Origin: Calditrichota bacterium
Lineage (GTDB): Bacteria; Calditrichota; Calditrichia; Calditrichales; Calditrichaceae
NCBI GenBank assembly: GCA_024278755.1
Contig: JAJRSO010000042.1
Coordinates: 1 to 64,000 of the forward strand
DNA length: 64,000 nucleotides
Direction: 5' to 3'
Shown: piece after piece, positions 46,511-54,708 of the stretch
How the letters are laid out: each line of letters starts with the position of its first letter
How positions within the stretch are numbered: the first letter of the stretch is position 1
Notes under the pieces: generated by a model
What the model was told of the DNA's origin: nothing
Seen by the model: the letters and a program-made list of their open reading frames with translations, nothing else
Databases searched by the model: none
Position numbers and translations under genes: made by a program

Positions 46511-46623
46511 TGAGTTCACTATAAAAACCACAAATTCCACGAATTTATTCAATGTAATTTCAATAAAAACAATCCGTGTCTTTCTATGGAAATCAGTGGC
46601 TATGCCTTTTTAGACTGGACTCA
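46511..46623. mobile_element. MITE-like palindromic element, copy 2 (113 bp)
   Basis: Same ends as copy 1 at 7481-7603 (TGAGTTCACTATAAAAACCAC and TAGACTGGACTCA, each shown in part) and near-identical interior, but 10 bp shorter. ATTA flanks it on both sides (46507-46510 and 46624-46627), a likely 4-bp target duplication different from that of copy 1. It seems to sit inside an older palindromic repeat (CCACAGAGGACACTGAA near 46463 and CTCCGTGTTTTCAGTG near 46693). Confidence 0.72.
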
Positions 46624-46795
46624 ATTATTTATTTCTTTTTGAATTCCCGGTTTCCGACAGTAAATTATCACTTTTACTTTTCCTCTCCGTGGCGCTCCGT
46701 GTTTTCAGTGCAGGGAAGCAACCCGGACAGCGTGTAAGAGCGTTACAAATCCTTTAAGGCTTTGCAACGGAATTTAGTCTAACTGCAAAACACAT

Positions 46796-46829
46796 AAAAA
46801 AAATCCGGCTAATTTAGGTTTAGCCGGAC
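46796..46829 (-). terminator. Rho-independent terminator after pncA
   Basis: TCCGGCTAA (46804-46812) and TTAGCCGGA (46820-46828) form a perfect nine-base-pair stem with a seven-base loop; on the minus strand a T-rich tract follows. It ends the pncB-pncA transcript. The rest of the 46386-46858 gap holds MITE copy 2 and palindromic relics. Confidence 0.9.
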
Positions 46830-46858
46830 GGGTTGTCAAAAAAATGAGATTTATTTGG

Positions 46859-47455
46859 CTACTCACGGGAGAGAACCAGATGATCGAAGGTGCCGAGCTG
46901 CGCTCCTTTTGCAGCAAGTTCATCCAAAACCTTCTGTTCGTTTTGCGAATCAACCGCGCGGATGGCGTCGGTTAAAAGCAGAACCGGGAATTTTCGTTGC
47001 AACAGCCCCTCAACGGCGGCTTTCACACAATAATCCGTTGCCACCCCGTAAACTACGACTTGTTTTGGCAATAAAAAGTTCAGATAGGTTTCTATTTTAG
47101 GATTCGAGAACACGTCAAAGGTCTGTTTTTCAAACAATACATTTGATTTCTGAAGGTCGGTTTTTTTTACTTTTTTCCCATCATTGGGTTGAACGAAAAA
47201 TATTTCCGGAAGGGTTTCTTTTATTTTCTTTTGTCCTTCGGTATTTTTTACACAGTGCGGCGGGAACTGCGAAAACTCAGAATCGTTTTCATCATGCGCA
47301 TCCGCGGAAGCCAGGATCGTAATCTCATTATCCAGCGCATACACCGAAATCTCATCATAAATATCAATTAGTTTTTCTGCGCCCGGGACATAAAGTGCGC
47401 CGTCCGAATGGATAAAATCGTTTTGGGTATCAATATCCAAAAAAACACAATTCAT
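46859..47455 (-). CDS. pncA: Nicotinamidase
   Basis: 198 residues of the isochorismatase-like cysteine hydrolase fold. The catalytic Asp is in FLDIDTQNDF, the metal site in ASADAHDEND and QFPPHC, and the catalytic Cys in GVATDYCVKAAVEGL. It deamidates nicotinamide to nicotinate. Three bases separate it from pncB, the next enzyme of the same salvage route, so the assignment is strengthened by context. Confidence 0.9.
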   Translation of the reverse strand: MNCVFLDIDTQNDFIHSDGALYVPGAEKLIDIYDEISVYALDNEITILASADAHDENDSEFSQFPPHCVKNTEGQKKIKETLPEIFFVQPNDGKKVKKTDLQKSNVLFEKQTFDVFSNPKIETYLNFLLPKQVVVYGVATDYCVKAAVEGLLQRKFPVLLLTDAIRAVDSQNEQKVLDELAAKGAQLGTFDHLVLSRE

Positions 47456-47457
47456 AG

Positions 47458-48813
47458 CTAAACCTCCAATATATCATGTTTTATGCGGTTTGCCAGCGCT
47501 TCGAGTTTTGCGCTTATTTTGATGGGATACTGTTTTTTTTCTGTTAAGCTAAGCATTTCAACCGGGATTTCCGCTAAATTACGCCGTAAAATTTCCCGTG
47601 CTTCGGCCACAGTTTTATTCTTTTTCACCTGAAGCCCGGCAAGGATATAGGCCTTTAACAACGGTTTGGCTTCATGGGAATAGTCTTCGCTCACCATGGC
47701 TAAAAGATCATAGATAATATTATCCTGTTGGTCTTTATAACGCCAAATTTGTTTCCGGGATGGAAGGGTCACTTTGCGGCTGCTAAACTTTGCCCGAAAC
47801 TGCTGGACGCCCTGTTCTTCGATTTCCACCATTTTATAAACGCCTTGAAGTGTCGGTGCGTCAAAGGAAACGGCAACCTGGGTGCCAACGCCAAAGAAAT
47901 CGACCGGAGTTCCGTCTTTTACCATTTTTTCAATTTTATATTCGTTTAAATCACTACTTAAAATTATTTTTACCCGGGGATAACCGTTTTCATCAAACAA
48001 TTTGCGTATTTTTTTTGCTTCCTGTCCTAAATCACCGCTGTCAATACGCACCGCTTTAAAATCATCCGATACCGCCATGGCGTTTTTTGCCCCCTGCACC
48101 GTATCGTAAGTATCGATCAGGAATGTGGCGTCTTTCCCGAATATTTGCTGATAGCGTTCAAAAGCTTCCGTTTCGCTTTTAAAGGCCATGGTCCAGGAAT
48201 GGGCCGTGGTTCCCAGCACCGGGATATTAAAGCGGAAACCGGCTTCCACATTGGAGGTCCCCATAAATCCGGCCAGATAGGCGGCACGGGCCGCGAGGAC
48301 GCTAGCTTCCGGGCCATGCGCCCGGCGGCTGCCAAATTCCATCACCCCGCGTTGTACTTTATCGAGATTCGCGGCATGCATCACTCGTACGGCCTTGGAG
48401 GCAACCATTGTCTGGAAATTAATGGTGGCGAGTAAAAAGGTTTCCACAATCTGCGCTTCAATTAATGACGCCTCGATTTGGATTAACGGCTCGCCGGCAA
48501 ACACAATGGTTCCCTCAGGAACGGCGTACATGTTTCCGTTAAACCGGAACTCTTTTAAATAATCAAAAAAATCCCGGGGAATATTTTTAAAATTAGGAAT
48601 ACTTTTTAAGAACATAATTTGTTCATCTGAGAAACGAAGGTTTTGCAGATAGTCAATAACCTGCTCCAGACCCGCCGCCACAAGAAAATTTCTATTTTGA
48701 GGAAGCTCCCGTATGAATAGTTCGAAGGTCACTTTGGGATTAAACTTCTGTTCAAAATAACCCGCAGCCATTGTGAGTTCATATAAATCGACAATCAGCG
48801 CTTCATTTTTCAT
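47458..48813 (-). CDS. pncB: Nicotinate phosphoribosyltransferase
   Basis: 451 residues with the family core EFGSRRAHGPEASVLAARAAYLAGFMGTSN in part (key block FGSRRAHGPEA), VRIDSGDLG and VGTQVAVSFDAPTL. It makes nicotinate mononucleotide from nicotinate and PRPP, giving the Preiss-Handler salvage route to NAD together with pncA. The gene is first in the two-gene operon. TTGCTT (minus strand, about 48872-48877) and TAATTT with 17 bases between are a possible promoter. Confidence 0.93.
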   Translation of the reverse strand: MKNEALIVDLYELTMAAGYFEQKFNPKVTFELFIRELPQNRNFLVAAGLEQVIDYLQNLRFSDEQIMFLKSIPNFKNIPRDFFDYLKEFRFNGNMYAVPEGTIVFAGEPLIQIEASLIEAQIVETFLLATINFQTMVASKAVRVMHAANLDKVQRGVMEFGSRRAHGPEASVLAARAAYLAGFMGTSNVEAGFRFNIPVLGTTAHSWTMAFKSETEAFERYQQIFGKDATFLIDTYDTVQGAKNAMAVSDDFKAVRIDSGDLGQEAKKIRKLFDENGYPRVKIILSSDLNEYKIEKMVKDGTPVDFFGVGTQVAVSFDAPTLQGVYKMVEIEEQGVQQFRAKFSSRKVTLPSRKQIWRYKDQQDNIIYDLLAMVSEDYSHEAKPLLKAYILAGLQVKKNKTVAEAREILRRNLAEIPVEMLSLTEKKQYPIKISAKLEALANRIKHDILEV

Positions 48814-48964
48814 AATAGTTTATCTCGAATTCATGTGTAAAACTGCTCCGAAATTAGCACCATAATCAGATGGAAGCAAGCTAATAAAATGAAACGGAAA
48901 ATATAATTTTCTTGTGGCATTTGCACCTGTCTATGCGCTATATTATGCAAAAGCCGGAGTAAAT

Positions 48965-49561
48965 ATGGAAGAACTGCATATAATCTCTGAAAAACAGCAG
49001 GCCGATTTACTTAAAAGACTCGAATCATCCTGCGGGCTTATTTTGCCCGGAGAGCAATCCGGACTGGATCCGCTGACTTTCCATATTTATCAAAAGAAAC
49101 ACCATAAAAATAAAAGCGATCGCCGAATTTTTTTAATCCGTTGGGGACTACACCAGGTTTTCCAGCAAAAACATCTTCCCGAATTTCCTATAGAACAAAT
49201 CGAAAACATTCTCGGTACGGTGATACAAAAAAATTGCTCGCAAATAAAAAAGACCCTGATTGAACAGTGCCGGGGAATTTTAAATGACGCCGTGACGCTT
49301 AAATTGGAGCCAACGCTAAATGCACAAAACATTCTATTAATAACCACACAATTAAAAATCTGTAAAACGAGAACACGCGGTTCAAACGATTTTAATTCCG
49401 GCTGGCCCAATTATTGTGTTTTTCTTTCCTGGACGGATGAGAACGGAGATTTTCAGGAGTTTATTTACCCGCTGAAGTTTAATGAACAGGAAAGACAGTT
49501 TATCATTCCCGCCGAAGATATTGTAACACAGTTTAAACGTTATCGCGATACACCGTTATAA
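48965..49561 (+). CDS. Hypothetical protein
   Basis: About 198 residues; I do not recognise the family. The sequence is hydrophilic, with no signal peptide or membrane segment, and a basic stretch, KKHHKNKSDRR, near residue 38. A WGLHQVFQQKHLPEFPIEQIENIL block and a Cys-Gln pair pattern (KNCSQIKK, EQCRGIL) are visible. GGAG five bases before the ATG at 48965 decides the start over an upstream ATG at 48914. It is divergent from pncB and ended by the hairpin at 49563-49590. Confidence 0.75.
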   Translation: MEELHIISEKQQADLLKRLESSCGLILPGEQSGLDPLTFHIYQKKHHKNKSDRRIFLIRWGLHQVFQQKHLPEFPIEQIENILGTVIQKNCSQIKKTLIEQCRGILNDAVTLKLEPTLNAQNILLITTQLKICKTRTRGSNDFNSGWPNYCVFLSWTDENGDFQEFIYPLKFNEQERQFIIPAEDIVTQFKRYRDTPL

Positions 49562-49562
49562 A

Positions 49563-49590
49563 CAAAAAAGGCGGCAAAAAGCCGCCCATA
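49563..49590. terminator. Two-way rho-independent terminator
   Basis: GGCGGC (49570-49575) and GCCGCC (49581-49586) form a perfect stem around an AAAAA loop. A runs lie on the left and a short T/A-rich run on the right, between the convergent hypothetical gene and the acyl-CoA dehydrogenase gene, so it probably ends both. Confidence 0.85.
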
Positions 49591-49592
49591 AA

Positions 49593-50747
49593 TTACTCCG
49601 CCAATAAAAGCTTAGCGATGGTCTGCAACTGCATATTGGTAGTCCCTTCGTAAAGGGTACCGATTTTAGAATCGCGGTAATATTTTTCTACCGGATATTC
49701 CTTCGTAAAACCGTTTCCGCCGTACATATCTATGACAGCCGAGGCCACCTTCTGTGCAGTCTTGGACGCCACCAGTTTGGCCATGGCCGCCTGTTTAATA
49801 AATTTCTTCCCGCTCCCTTTTAAGCGGGCTGCATTATAGACCAGCAGACGGGCTGCTTCGATATCGGTTGCCAAATCGGCAATAATAAACTGCATCCCCT
49901 GAAAGCTGGAAATCGAACGTCCGAACTGTTCGCGCTCTTTAATGTAAGCCACACCTAAATCAAATGTTCCCTGCGCAAGACCAATCATCTGCGCGCCAAT
50001 ACCGATACGTCCTTCGTTTAATGTTTCAATGGCTGTTTTATAGCCCTTTCCCACTTCGCCCAATACATTTTCTTTAGGCACTTTGCAACCGTCCAGAATC
50101 AGCTCACAGGTCGAAGAAGCGCGAATACCCAGCTTGTCTTCCTTTTTACCAACCGAAAATCCTTCAAAGCCCCGTTCGACCACAAAAGCCGTAATACCTT
50201 TATAGCCCAAATCAAAATTTATATTGGCAAAAATAATAAAAATATCGGCTTCGTTGGAATTGGTAATCCATAATTTCTGACCGGTTAGTTCCCAGTGGTC
50301 ACCTTTGTCCAACGCTTTTGTTTTAAGCGCAAAGGCATCACTGCCGGAACCTGATTCGGATAAGGCATAGGCGCCAATTTTACTGCCGGCCAATTGAGGC
50401 AGGTATTTTTCTTTAATTGCTTCGTTTCCATAATTCAGAAAGGCGTTATTCACTAACGTGTTTTGTACGTCCACTAAAACACCCGCAGAGGGGTCCACGC
50501 GGCTTAAAGCTTCGATGGCCAAAATGGACATAAAAAAACTGGTTTCGGCTCCTCCCCATTTTTCAGGAACTTCAATTCCCATCAGTCCCAGTTCAAAGAA
50601 TTGTTTCGGCAGGGACGGATCCATTTTGGCTTCTTCGTCCATTTTTGCCCGTAAGGGTTCTACTTTTTCTCTGGCAAAGTCCAATACCGTATCATAAAAA
50701 AACTGTTCATCCTCAGATAAATCCGTTAAGGCTCTGAAGTCACACAT
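49593..50747 (-). CDS. Acyl-CoA dehydrogenase
   Basis: About 384 residues, typical length. FAD and substrate motifs are present: YALSESGSGSDAFALKT, WITNSNEADIF, REQFGRSISSFQGMQF, and the C-terminal DMYGGNGFTKEYPVEKYYRDSKIGTLYEG (key: catalytic-loop Glu in YEGT). It oxidises short- or medium-chain acyl-CoA to the enoyl-CoA. AGGAG five bases before the ATG at 50747 sets the start; the frame open upstream to 50870 has no such site. Chain-length preference cannot be read. Confidence 0.95.
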   Translation of the reverse strand: MCDFRALTDLSEDEQFFYDTVLDFAREKVEPLRAKMDEEAKMDPSLPKQFFELGLMGIEVPEKWGGAETSFFMSILAIEALSRVDPSAGVLVDVQNTLVNNAFLNYGNEAIKEKYLPQLAGSKIGAYALSESGSGSDAFALKTKALDKGDHWELTGQKLWITNSNEADIFIIFANINFDLGYKGITAFVVERGFEGFSVGKKEDKLGIRASSTCELILDGCKVPKENVLGEVGKGYKTAIETLNEGRIGIGAQMIGLAQGTFDLGVAYIKEREQFGRSISSFQGMQFIIADLATDIEAARLLVYNAARLKGSGKKFIKQAAMAKLVASKTAQKVASAVIDMYGGNGFTKEYPVEKYYRDSKIGTLYEGTTNMQLQTIAKLLLAE

Positions 50748-51418
50748 AAAAACTCCTTTTTTTGGCTTAATATAACGCAGAAATATACATTCATATTTTT
50801 TTAATGGCAAACCAAAATGGGTTCTTTTTCCGCTGCAATCCAGAAACCTGACCGATACAGCCTGTAGCAATTTTTTTTAGCCGCGGATGGATACTAATTT
50901 GCGTTGATTGAACCCCGTCAATGTCTATTTTCTTGTTTGTTTTAGTTTTTTTGCGTTAATTTGTATTCTTTCACAGTTAATTTTTTTTTCGCAATAGCCT
51001 GGGTAAGGGGAGATTGCTCTTCACCTGTTACCCAAAACACAAAGTATTGATTATTTAACCGGGTGTGTTCAAAATTTAAAATATCCGGAGAAAAACGTAT
51101 AATTTTTTTTGCTGTCGACACTAGGTCGGTTATATGATTAACGAAACTTCGTTCGAAGAAAACAAAATATCTGTAGACTTACTATATAGAATCATTTGAT
51201 TCTTTTAGTGTCACGAAGAGGACGTAGCTTTTTAACTCGTTTTTCTCTCTTCGCTTTGTGGTGTATTTTTCTTATAAACGCTTAAAAGCTTTAAATCTTC
51301 AATACTTGACAAAAACCATTTTTTTTACGTTCAGTCTGCGAAAGAAATAGGGCTAAATTTGATGCTTTCCGATGAAAAAATAACAGTCAAAACCAATACG
51401 CTTGCCGCGGTGGGCTGA
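50748..51418. other. Long intergenic region with repeat relics
   Basis: About 670 AT-rich bases upstream of the acyl-CoA dehydrogenase gene. It contains repeat family 3 copy A (50856-51000). A segment near 51215-51265 (TCGTTTTTCTCTCTTCGCTTTGTGG region) resembles the reverse complement of repeat family 2. No gene is supported. Confidence 0.5.
50856..51000. repeat. Dispersed intergenic repeat family 3, copy A
   Basis: Aligns with 58079-58217: TACAG(C/G)CTGT, a T-run, GCCGCGGATG, then CCCCGTCAATGTCTATT / CCCCCTTCAATGTTTATT, and a TTTCACAGTTAA / TTTCACGGCTAG end. A truncated relative of the final part lies at about 7741-7790. Heavily diverged; non-coding. Confidence 0.5.
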
Positions 51419-51970
51419 TTAATCAAGTTTTTTGGCCAGTTTCCAGTCATATTTTCCATGTCCGAGATACGAATAGGTAACGCTATCCATAATTTTGGTA
51501 ACAATGGAAATTCCCAGTCCGTGGTCATCCAGCATAGCCAGATTATCGATATCGTCTAAGTCTGTTTCGGGTTTTTCTTCAAATGAAAAAGTAAGCGAAA
51601 ATGGGTCCATAACGGTAAAAAAAACGGCACCATCGATAACATCCCTTAACTTGTAGCGTTGACCGATAACTTTTTCGGGATAGGGCGGATAGTGTCCGTC
51701 GGCCGCAAAGCCCGGACCGTAGTCATAGATAGACGTCGTAAAATATTCGATACCGATTTCAAACTGAAAACGGACGACCTCGTTTTGTTTGGCCGTATCC
51801 GAATGCTTTACGATATTTAAAAATACTTCATTCATTACGGCTCTCAGTTTTCCTATAAACTGCGGAGACGTCTTTTTATGCAAATGCGCGCCAATCTGAG
51901 CAGAAACTTCTTCCACTAATTTTGTATATTCCGTACGGCATGGAACATGAAAACGGATGATATCATTCAT
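51419..51970 (-). CDS. RsbW-like ATP-binding regulator (GHKL serine kinase / anti-sigma factor type)
   Basis: 183 residues consisting of a stand-alone GHKL ATPase domain: N-box RAVMNEVFLNIVKHSD, G1 box YDYGPGF and G2 box DDHGLGISIVTKIM. Anti-sigma factors and serine kinases of partner-switching systems have this layout, and normally bind a sigma factor or phosphorylate an antagonist. No sigma factor or STAS gene is nearby. The ATG is eight bases after the reconstructed end of the sensor kinase gene, so the two form an operon and probably one signalling path. Confidence 0.83.
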   Translation of the reverse strand: MNDIIRFHVPCRTEYTKLVEEVSAQIGAHLHKKTSPQFIGKLRAVMNEVFLNIVKHSDTAKQNEVVRFQFEIGIEYFTTSIYDYGPGFAADGHYPPYPEKVIGQRYKLRDVIDGAVFFTVMDPFSLTFSFEEKPETDLDDIDNLAMLDDHGLGISIVTKIMDSVTYSYLGHGKYDWKLAKKLD

Positions 51971-51978
51971 TCTGTATT

Positions 51979-53016
51979 TTATCCTTCATTTTCAACATCA
52001 AGAGGCAGCGTAATAATAAATTTCATCCATTTGGTTGGTTCGCTTTCTGCCACAATGCTGCCTTTGTGCATTTCAATTATTTTTTTTACCGTAAATAAAC
52101 CGATGCCCACATTTGTTTTTTATTTTGAATTGTGGAAACGGGAAAACTTATCAAATATTCTTCCTAATTTCGTGCCCGCCAACCCGCTGCCTTCATTAAA
52201 TATGGATATGACAAAGCGGGACGGTTCTCTTTTTATTTCAATTTCAATATCGGTACCGGCGTATCCGTACTGAATGGCATTTTGAATAAGGTTACGGAAA
52301 ATCAGCTGGAAAAAACGTTCATCACCAAAGTAGATATTTTTATCTTCGTTAGCCGATATTTTTACCTTCATTACTTTTTGTTCAAGACGCAACTCCAGTT
52401 CATTTATTATCGGATCGAGGCTATTTTCCACTATATCAAATATTTTTCGGTCGATTTCCAGCTTATCCTGTTCCAGCAGAGACATACTGAAAAGTGTTTC
52501 CACCAATCCGAACAATCCTCTCGTAAGGCGATCCAGATGCTTGTTTATTTCGAGAATGCTTTCTACACTACCTTCTTCGAGACGTTTTTTTATAATCCGG
52601 TTGTATCCGTAAATAGAAGTCAGGGAATTTTTAAATTCGTGGGTGACAACGCTCAGCAAATCGCGATAGTTTTGATTGGCTTCTTTCAGCTCTTTTCGGG
52701 CCGTAGCATTTTGTTTTATCAGGGCTGCCTGCGTACCAAACAAAATTAGTGAACGTATATGTTCTCTTGTTTTATTATCAAGCTGTTCCAGTTTTGTTAC
52801 GGATAAATCGACTGCGGGGATCTGATCTAACCGCCGCTGGTAATCATCCAAGATGTGCAACAATAATTCTTTAGGCTTCGATTCGTTGCTTATCAGTTCT
52901 AAACCTTTGTCGTAAATATCCCGATATTCGGAGAGGCCAATATTTACATCCGCCAGTTGCTCAAACTCCAGCTCTTTTAATTCGTCTTCCGTCATTTCCT
53001 TTTTCCGTTTTGTCAT
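51979..53016 (-). pseudogene. Sensor histidine kinase, frame interrupted by an in-frame TAA
   Basis: The frame from ATG 53016 gives a coiled N-terminal region (about 1-115), a phospho-acceptor box THEFKNSLTSIYGY, an N-box LIFRNLIQNAIQYG and G1 FNEGSGLAG. It hits TAA at 52120-52122 (codon 299) after FDKFSRFHNSK. In the same frame sequence continues KTNVGIGLFTVKKIIEMHKG (the G2 box) and ends LPLDVENEG with a stop at 51979-51981, giving a normal-length kinase of 345 codons. A single base change explains the stop. Without readthrough the product lacks its G2 box and would be inactive. No membrane segment is seen, so it is cytoplasmic. Confidence 0.83.
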
Positions 53017-53217
53017 CTCAGACAAGTCTTTTATTTATAAGTGCTTTCGGCAGCTATTATAAAATAGTTAGAAAAAAATGACCCCTGTCACAAAGAGCAA
53101 TGCACTCCCCTGTCAGAAACATTGGAGTATACTAATGAAATGGAATATTTCTTTTGACCCGTATATGGAGAATAACACCAATAGGAGGAGATTTAAAAGC
53201 GGTTAGGCGCCGATACC

Positions 53218-53613
53218 TTAAGCGGTTGTTAGCAGGTTTCGCAGATAAGATTCATTTTTATATCCTAAAACATAGGATACAATTTTGCTATTTTCCACAA
53301 CCACCGTCGCAGGCGTACCCATCACTCCAAATTTACGTCCTGTTTCCATATCCGCCGCTAAATTGACTTTATGTATATTTCCAAACTCTTTTTTTAACTT
53401 ATCCACCACCGGTGTCATGGGTTTACAGGCGCCGCAGGACGCTGTATAAAAATAAAGCAGATGCCGCCCGCCGGAACTAATTTCCCTTCCCAGATCCCCG
53501 CCGATATTATCCACCGCTTTACCCTTTTTCATCCAGGTTGATAAGCGAATATAAATCTGCATCAGAACAAATAAGCCAACGACAAAGAATACAATATATA
53601 AAAGATTATCCAT
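53218..53613 (-). CDS. Membrane-anchored thioredoxin-like protein
   Basis: 131 residues: one N-terminal membrane helix (about 5-24), then a thioredoxin fold with active site TASCGACKP near residue 60 and the cis-proline loop VMGTPATVVV. The CxxC reads CGAC rather than CGPC, so its redox potential may differ. It overlaps the DUF6132 gene by eight bases and is the last gene of a three-gene cysteine-rich cluster. Likely role: thiol exchange at the membrane. Confidence 0.87.
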   Translation of the reverse strand: MDNLLYIVFFVVGLFVLMQIYIRLSTWMKKGKAVDNIGGDLGREISSGGRHLLYFYTASCGACKPMTPVVDKLKKEFGNIHKVNLAADMETGRKFGVMGTPATVVVENSKIVSYVLGYKNESYLRNLLTTA

Positions 53614-53830
53614 CTGTTTTTTCCGATTCCGCCTTATCCTCGTTTTTCTTTATATCCCATCCTAAAAGCAGGCCGGCGCCAAGCCCGTATCCGGAACTAA
53701 TATACGGATTGCTGGTAATGGCACAGGTACCAGAATTACAGCCGATAAAATAGTAATAGGCAAATCCGGCGGCCATACCGATAAATCCAAAAATAAGCAT
53801 TTTTCGCCATTTAAGATTGGCTAATTTCAC
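53606..53830 (-). CDS. DUF6132-like small membrane protein
   Basis: About 74 residues. One strong hydrophobic segment (KMLIFGFIGMAAGFAYYYFIG) leads into GCNSGTCAITSNPY, and a second segment (ISSGYGLGAGLLLGW) follows. The paired cysteines next to the membrane are the family feature. The GTG at 53830 is chosen: it shares GTGA with the stop of the DUF1858 gene and has GGGGAG a few bases upstream. Function unknown, but family members are next to sulfur-carrier or redox genes, as here. Confidence 0.75.
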   Translation of the reverse strand: MKLANLKWRKMLIFGFIGMAAGFAYYYFIGCNSGTCAITSNPYISSGYGLGAGLLLGWDIKKNEDKAESEKTDG

Positions 53831-54060
53831 GATTTCTCCCCGTTTCTTTTTTCTTCCGCTTCGCAAGCGATTTGATTTAAACGCTCTATAATTTCCTCTT
53901 CATTGCGTAGCCCTTTTTCGCTGATGCGCTCCCCAAGGGTACCCCAGACCGGTTCTCCGCAGACCATGCACTGGACGCCCATTTCCTGCATGGGGCCAAT
54001 GGTTTCCGGATACTTTTCTACAATATCTTCTATTTCCATTGACGCTACTATAAATTTCAT
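53827..54060 (-). CDS. DUF1858 redox-disulfide protein
   Basis: 77 residues. The DUF1858 domain is visible: VASMEIEDIVEKYPETIGPMQEMGV followed by CMVCGEPVWGTLGE with a CxxC pair. This small domain occurs with hybrid-cluster and sulfur-trafficking proteins and is thought to handle redox disulfides. AGGA upstream supports the ATG at 54060 rather than a frame opening at 54102. It is the first gene of the cluster with the DUF6132 and thioredoxin-like genes. Confidence 0.85.
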   Translation of the reverse strand: MKFIVASMEIEDIVEKYPETIGPMQEMGVQCMVCGEPVWGTLGERISEKGLRNEEEIIERLNQIACEAEEKRNGEKS

Positions 54061-54103
54061 TTTTTCGTTCCTAAAAATATCTATTGGACAATCCCGCCAC
54101 AAT

Positions 54104-54168
54104 GATCTATCGGTACAACGGAGTATCCGGAAGGGCTTGAATCTTTACCACGACCCAAGGGATGGGAT
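54104..54168. repeat. Dispersed intergenic repeat family 1, copy B
   Basis: About 65 bases matching 3795-3859 (core CAACGGAGTATCCGG, CTTGAATCTTTA, CCCAAGGG). The terminal palindrome is reduced to CCCA-AGGGA-TGGG. It fills the gap between the rhodanese and DUF1858 genes. Confidence 0.75.
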
Positions 54169-54272
54169 TTAAGTTTTAAATGTAACAACGCCTTAAACTA
54201 AGCACTGCGGCAATCTATCACAAGACAGCCGCAGCATTTTATCGGTATACGGGTAGTTTTTTTCGCTTCGAG

Positions 54273-54665
54273 TTACAGCTTGTTCCAGGCCCGCATTCCG
54301 CCCAGCATGTTAACCACATCAAACCCCTGCTCCATCAAAATTTTTGCGGCCACCTGCGACCGGTTTCCACTACGGCAATAGATAATGATGCGTTTATCCT
54401 TGTAAGGCAACAATTCCGAGCTGCGTTCCGCAAGTTCCTGTAACGGAATAAGAACAGACCCTTTGATATGGCCAAGCGCCCCTGTGTATTCCGCCTTAGT
54501 ACGAACATCAAGCAATACGACATCGCTCTTTTTTTCCAATAATTGGTTTACTTCCTGCGCCGATATGTTTTTTATTTTATTATTTTGCCCTGTATGCTTT
54601 TCCGCACAGGCCGTAAACACTGTCAACACTGTAATGACAATGGTAGAAACGAATAGTTGTCTCAA
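54273..54665 (-). CDS. Rhodanese-domain lipoprotein-like protein
   Basis: 130 residues. The N-terminus has a hydrophobic signal and a possible lipobox (VFTACAE), so it is probably exported and lipid-anchored. The rhodanese domain has LLDVRTKAEYTGALGHIKGS and the active-site loop IYCRSGNRS with the catalytic Cys. Such proteins move sulfane sulfur. It lies upstream of the DUF1858-DUF6132-thioredoxin cluster, separated by repeat copy B. Confidence 0.88.
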   Translation of the reverse strand: MRQLFVSTIVITVLTVFTACAEKHTGQNNKIKNISAQEVNQLLEKKSDVVLLDVRTKAEYTGALGHIKGSVLIPLQELAERSSELLPYKDKRIIIYCRSGNRSQVAAKILMEQGFDVVNMLGGMRAWNKL

Positions 54666-54708
54666 TTTAGTCTCCCGTTTTTCAGCTTTCCGTTATTACA
54701 CATAACCG

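Noticed and set aside
48855-48885. CIRCE-like element (TTAGCAC...GCTAA) before pncB
   Set aside because: Spacing and the right half do not fit TTAGCACTC-N9-GAGTGCTAA, and the gene is not a heat-shock gene.
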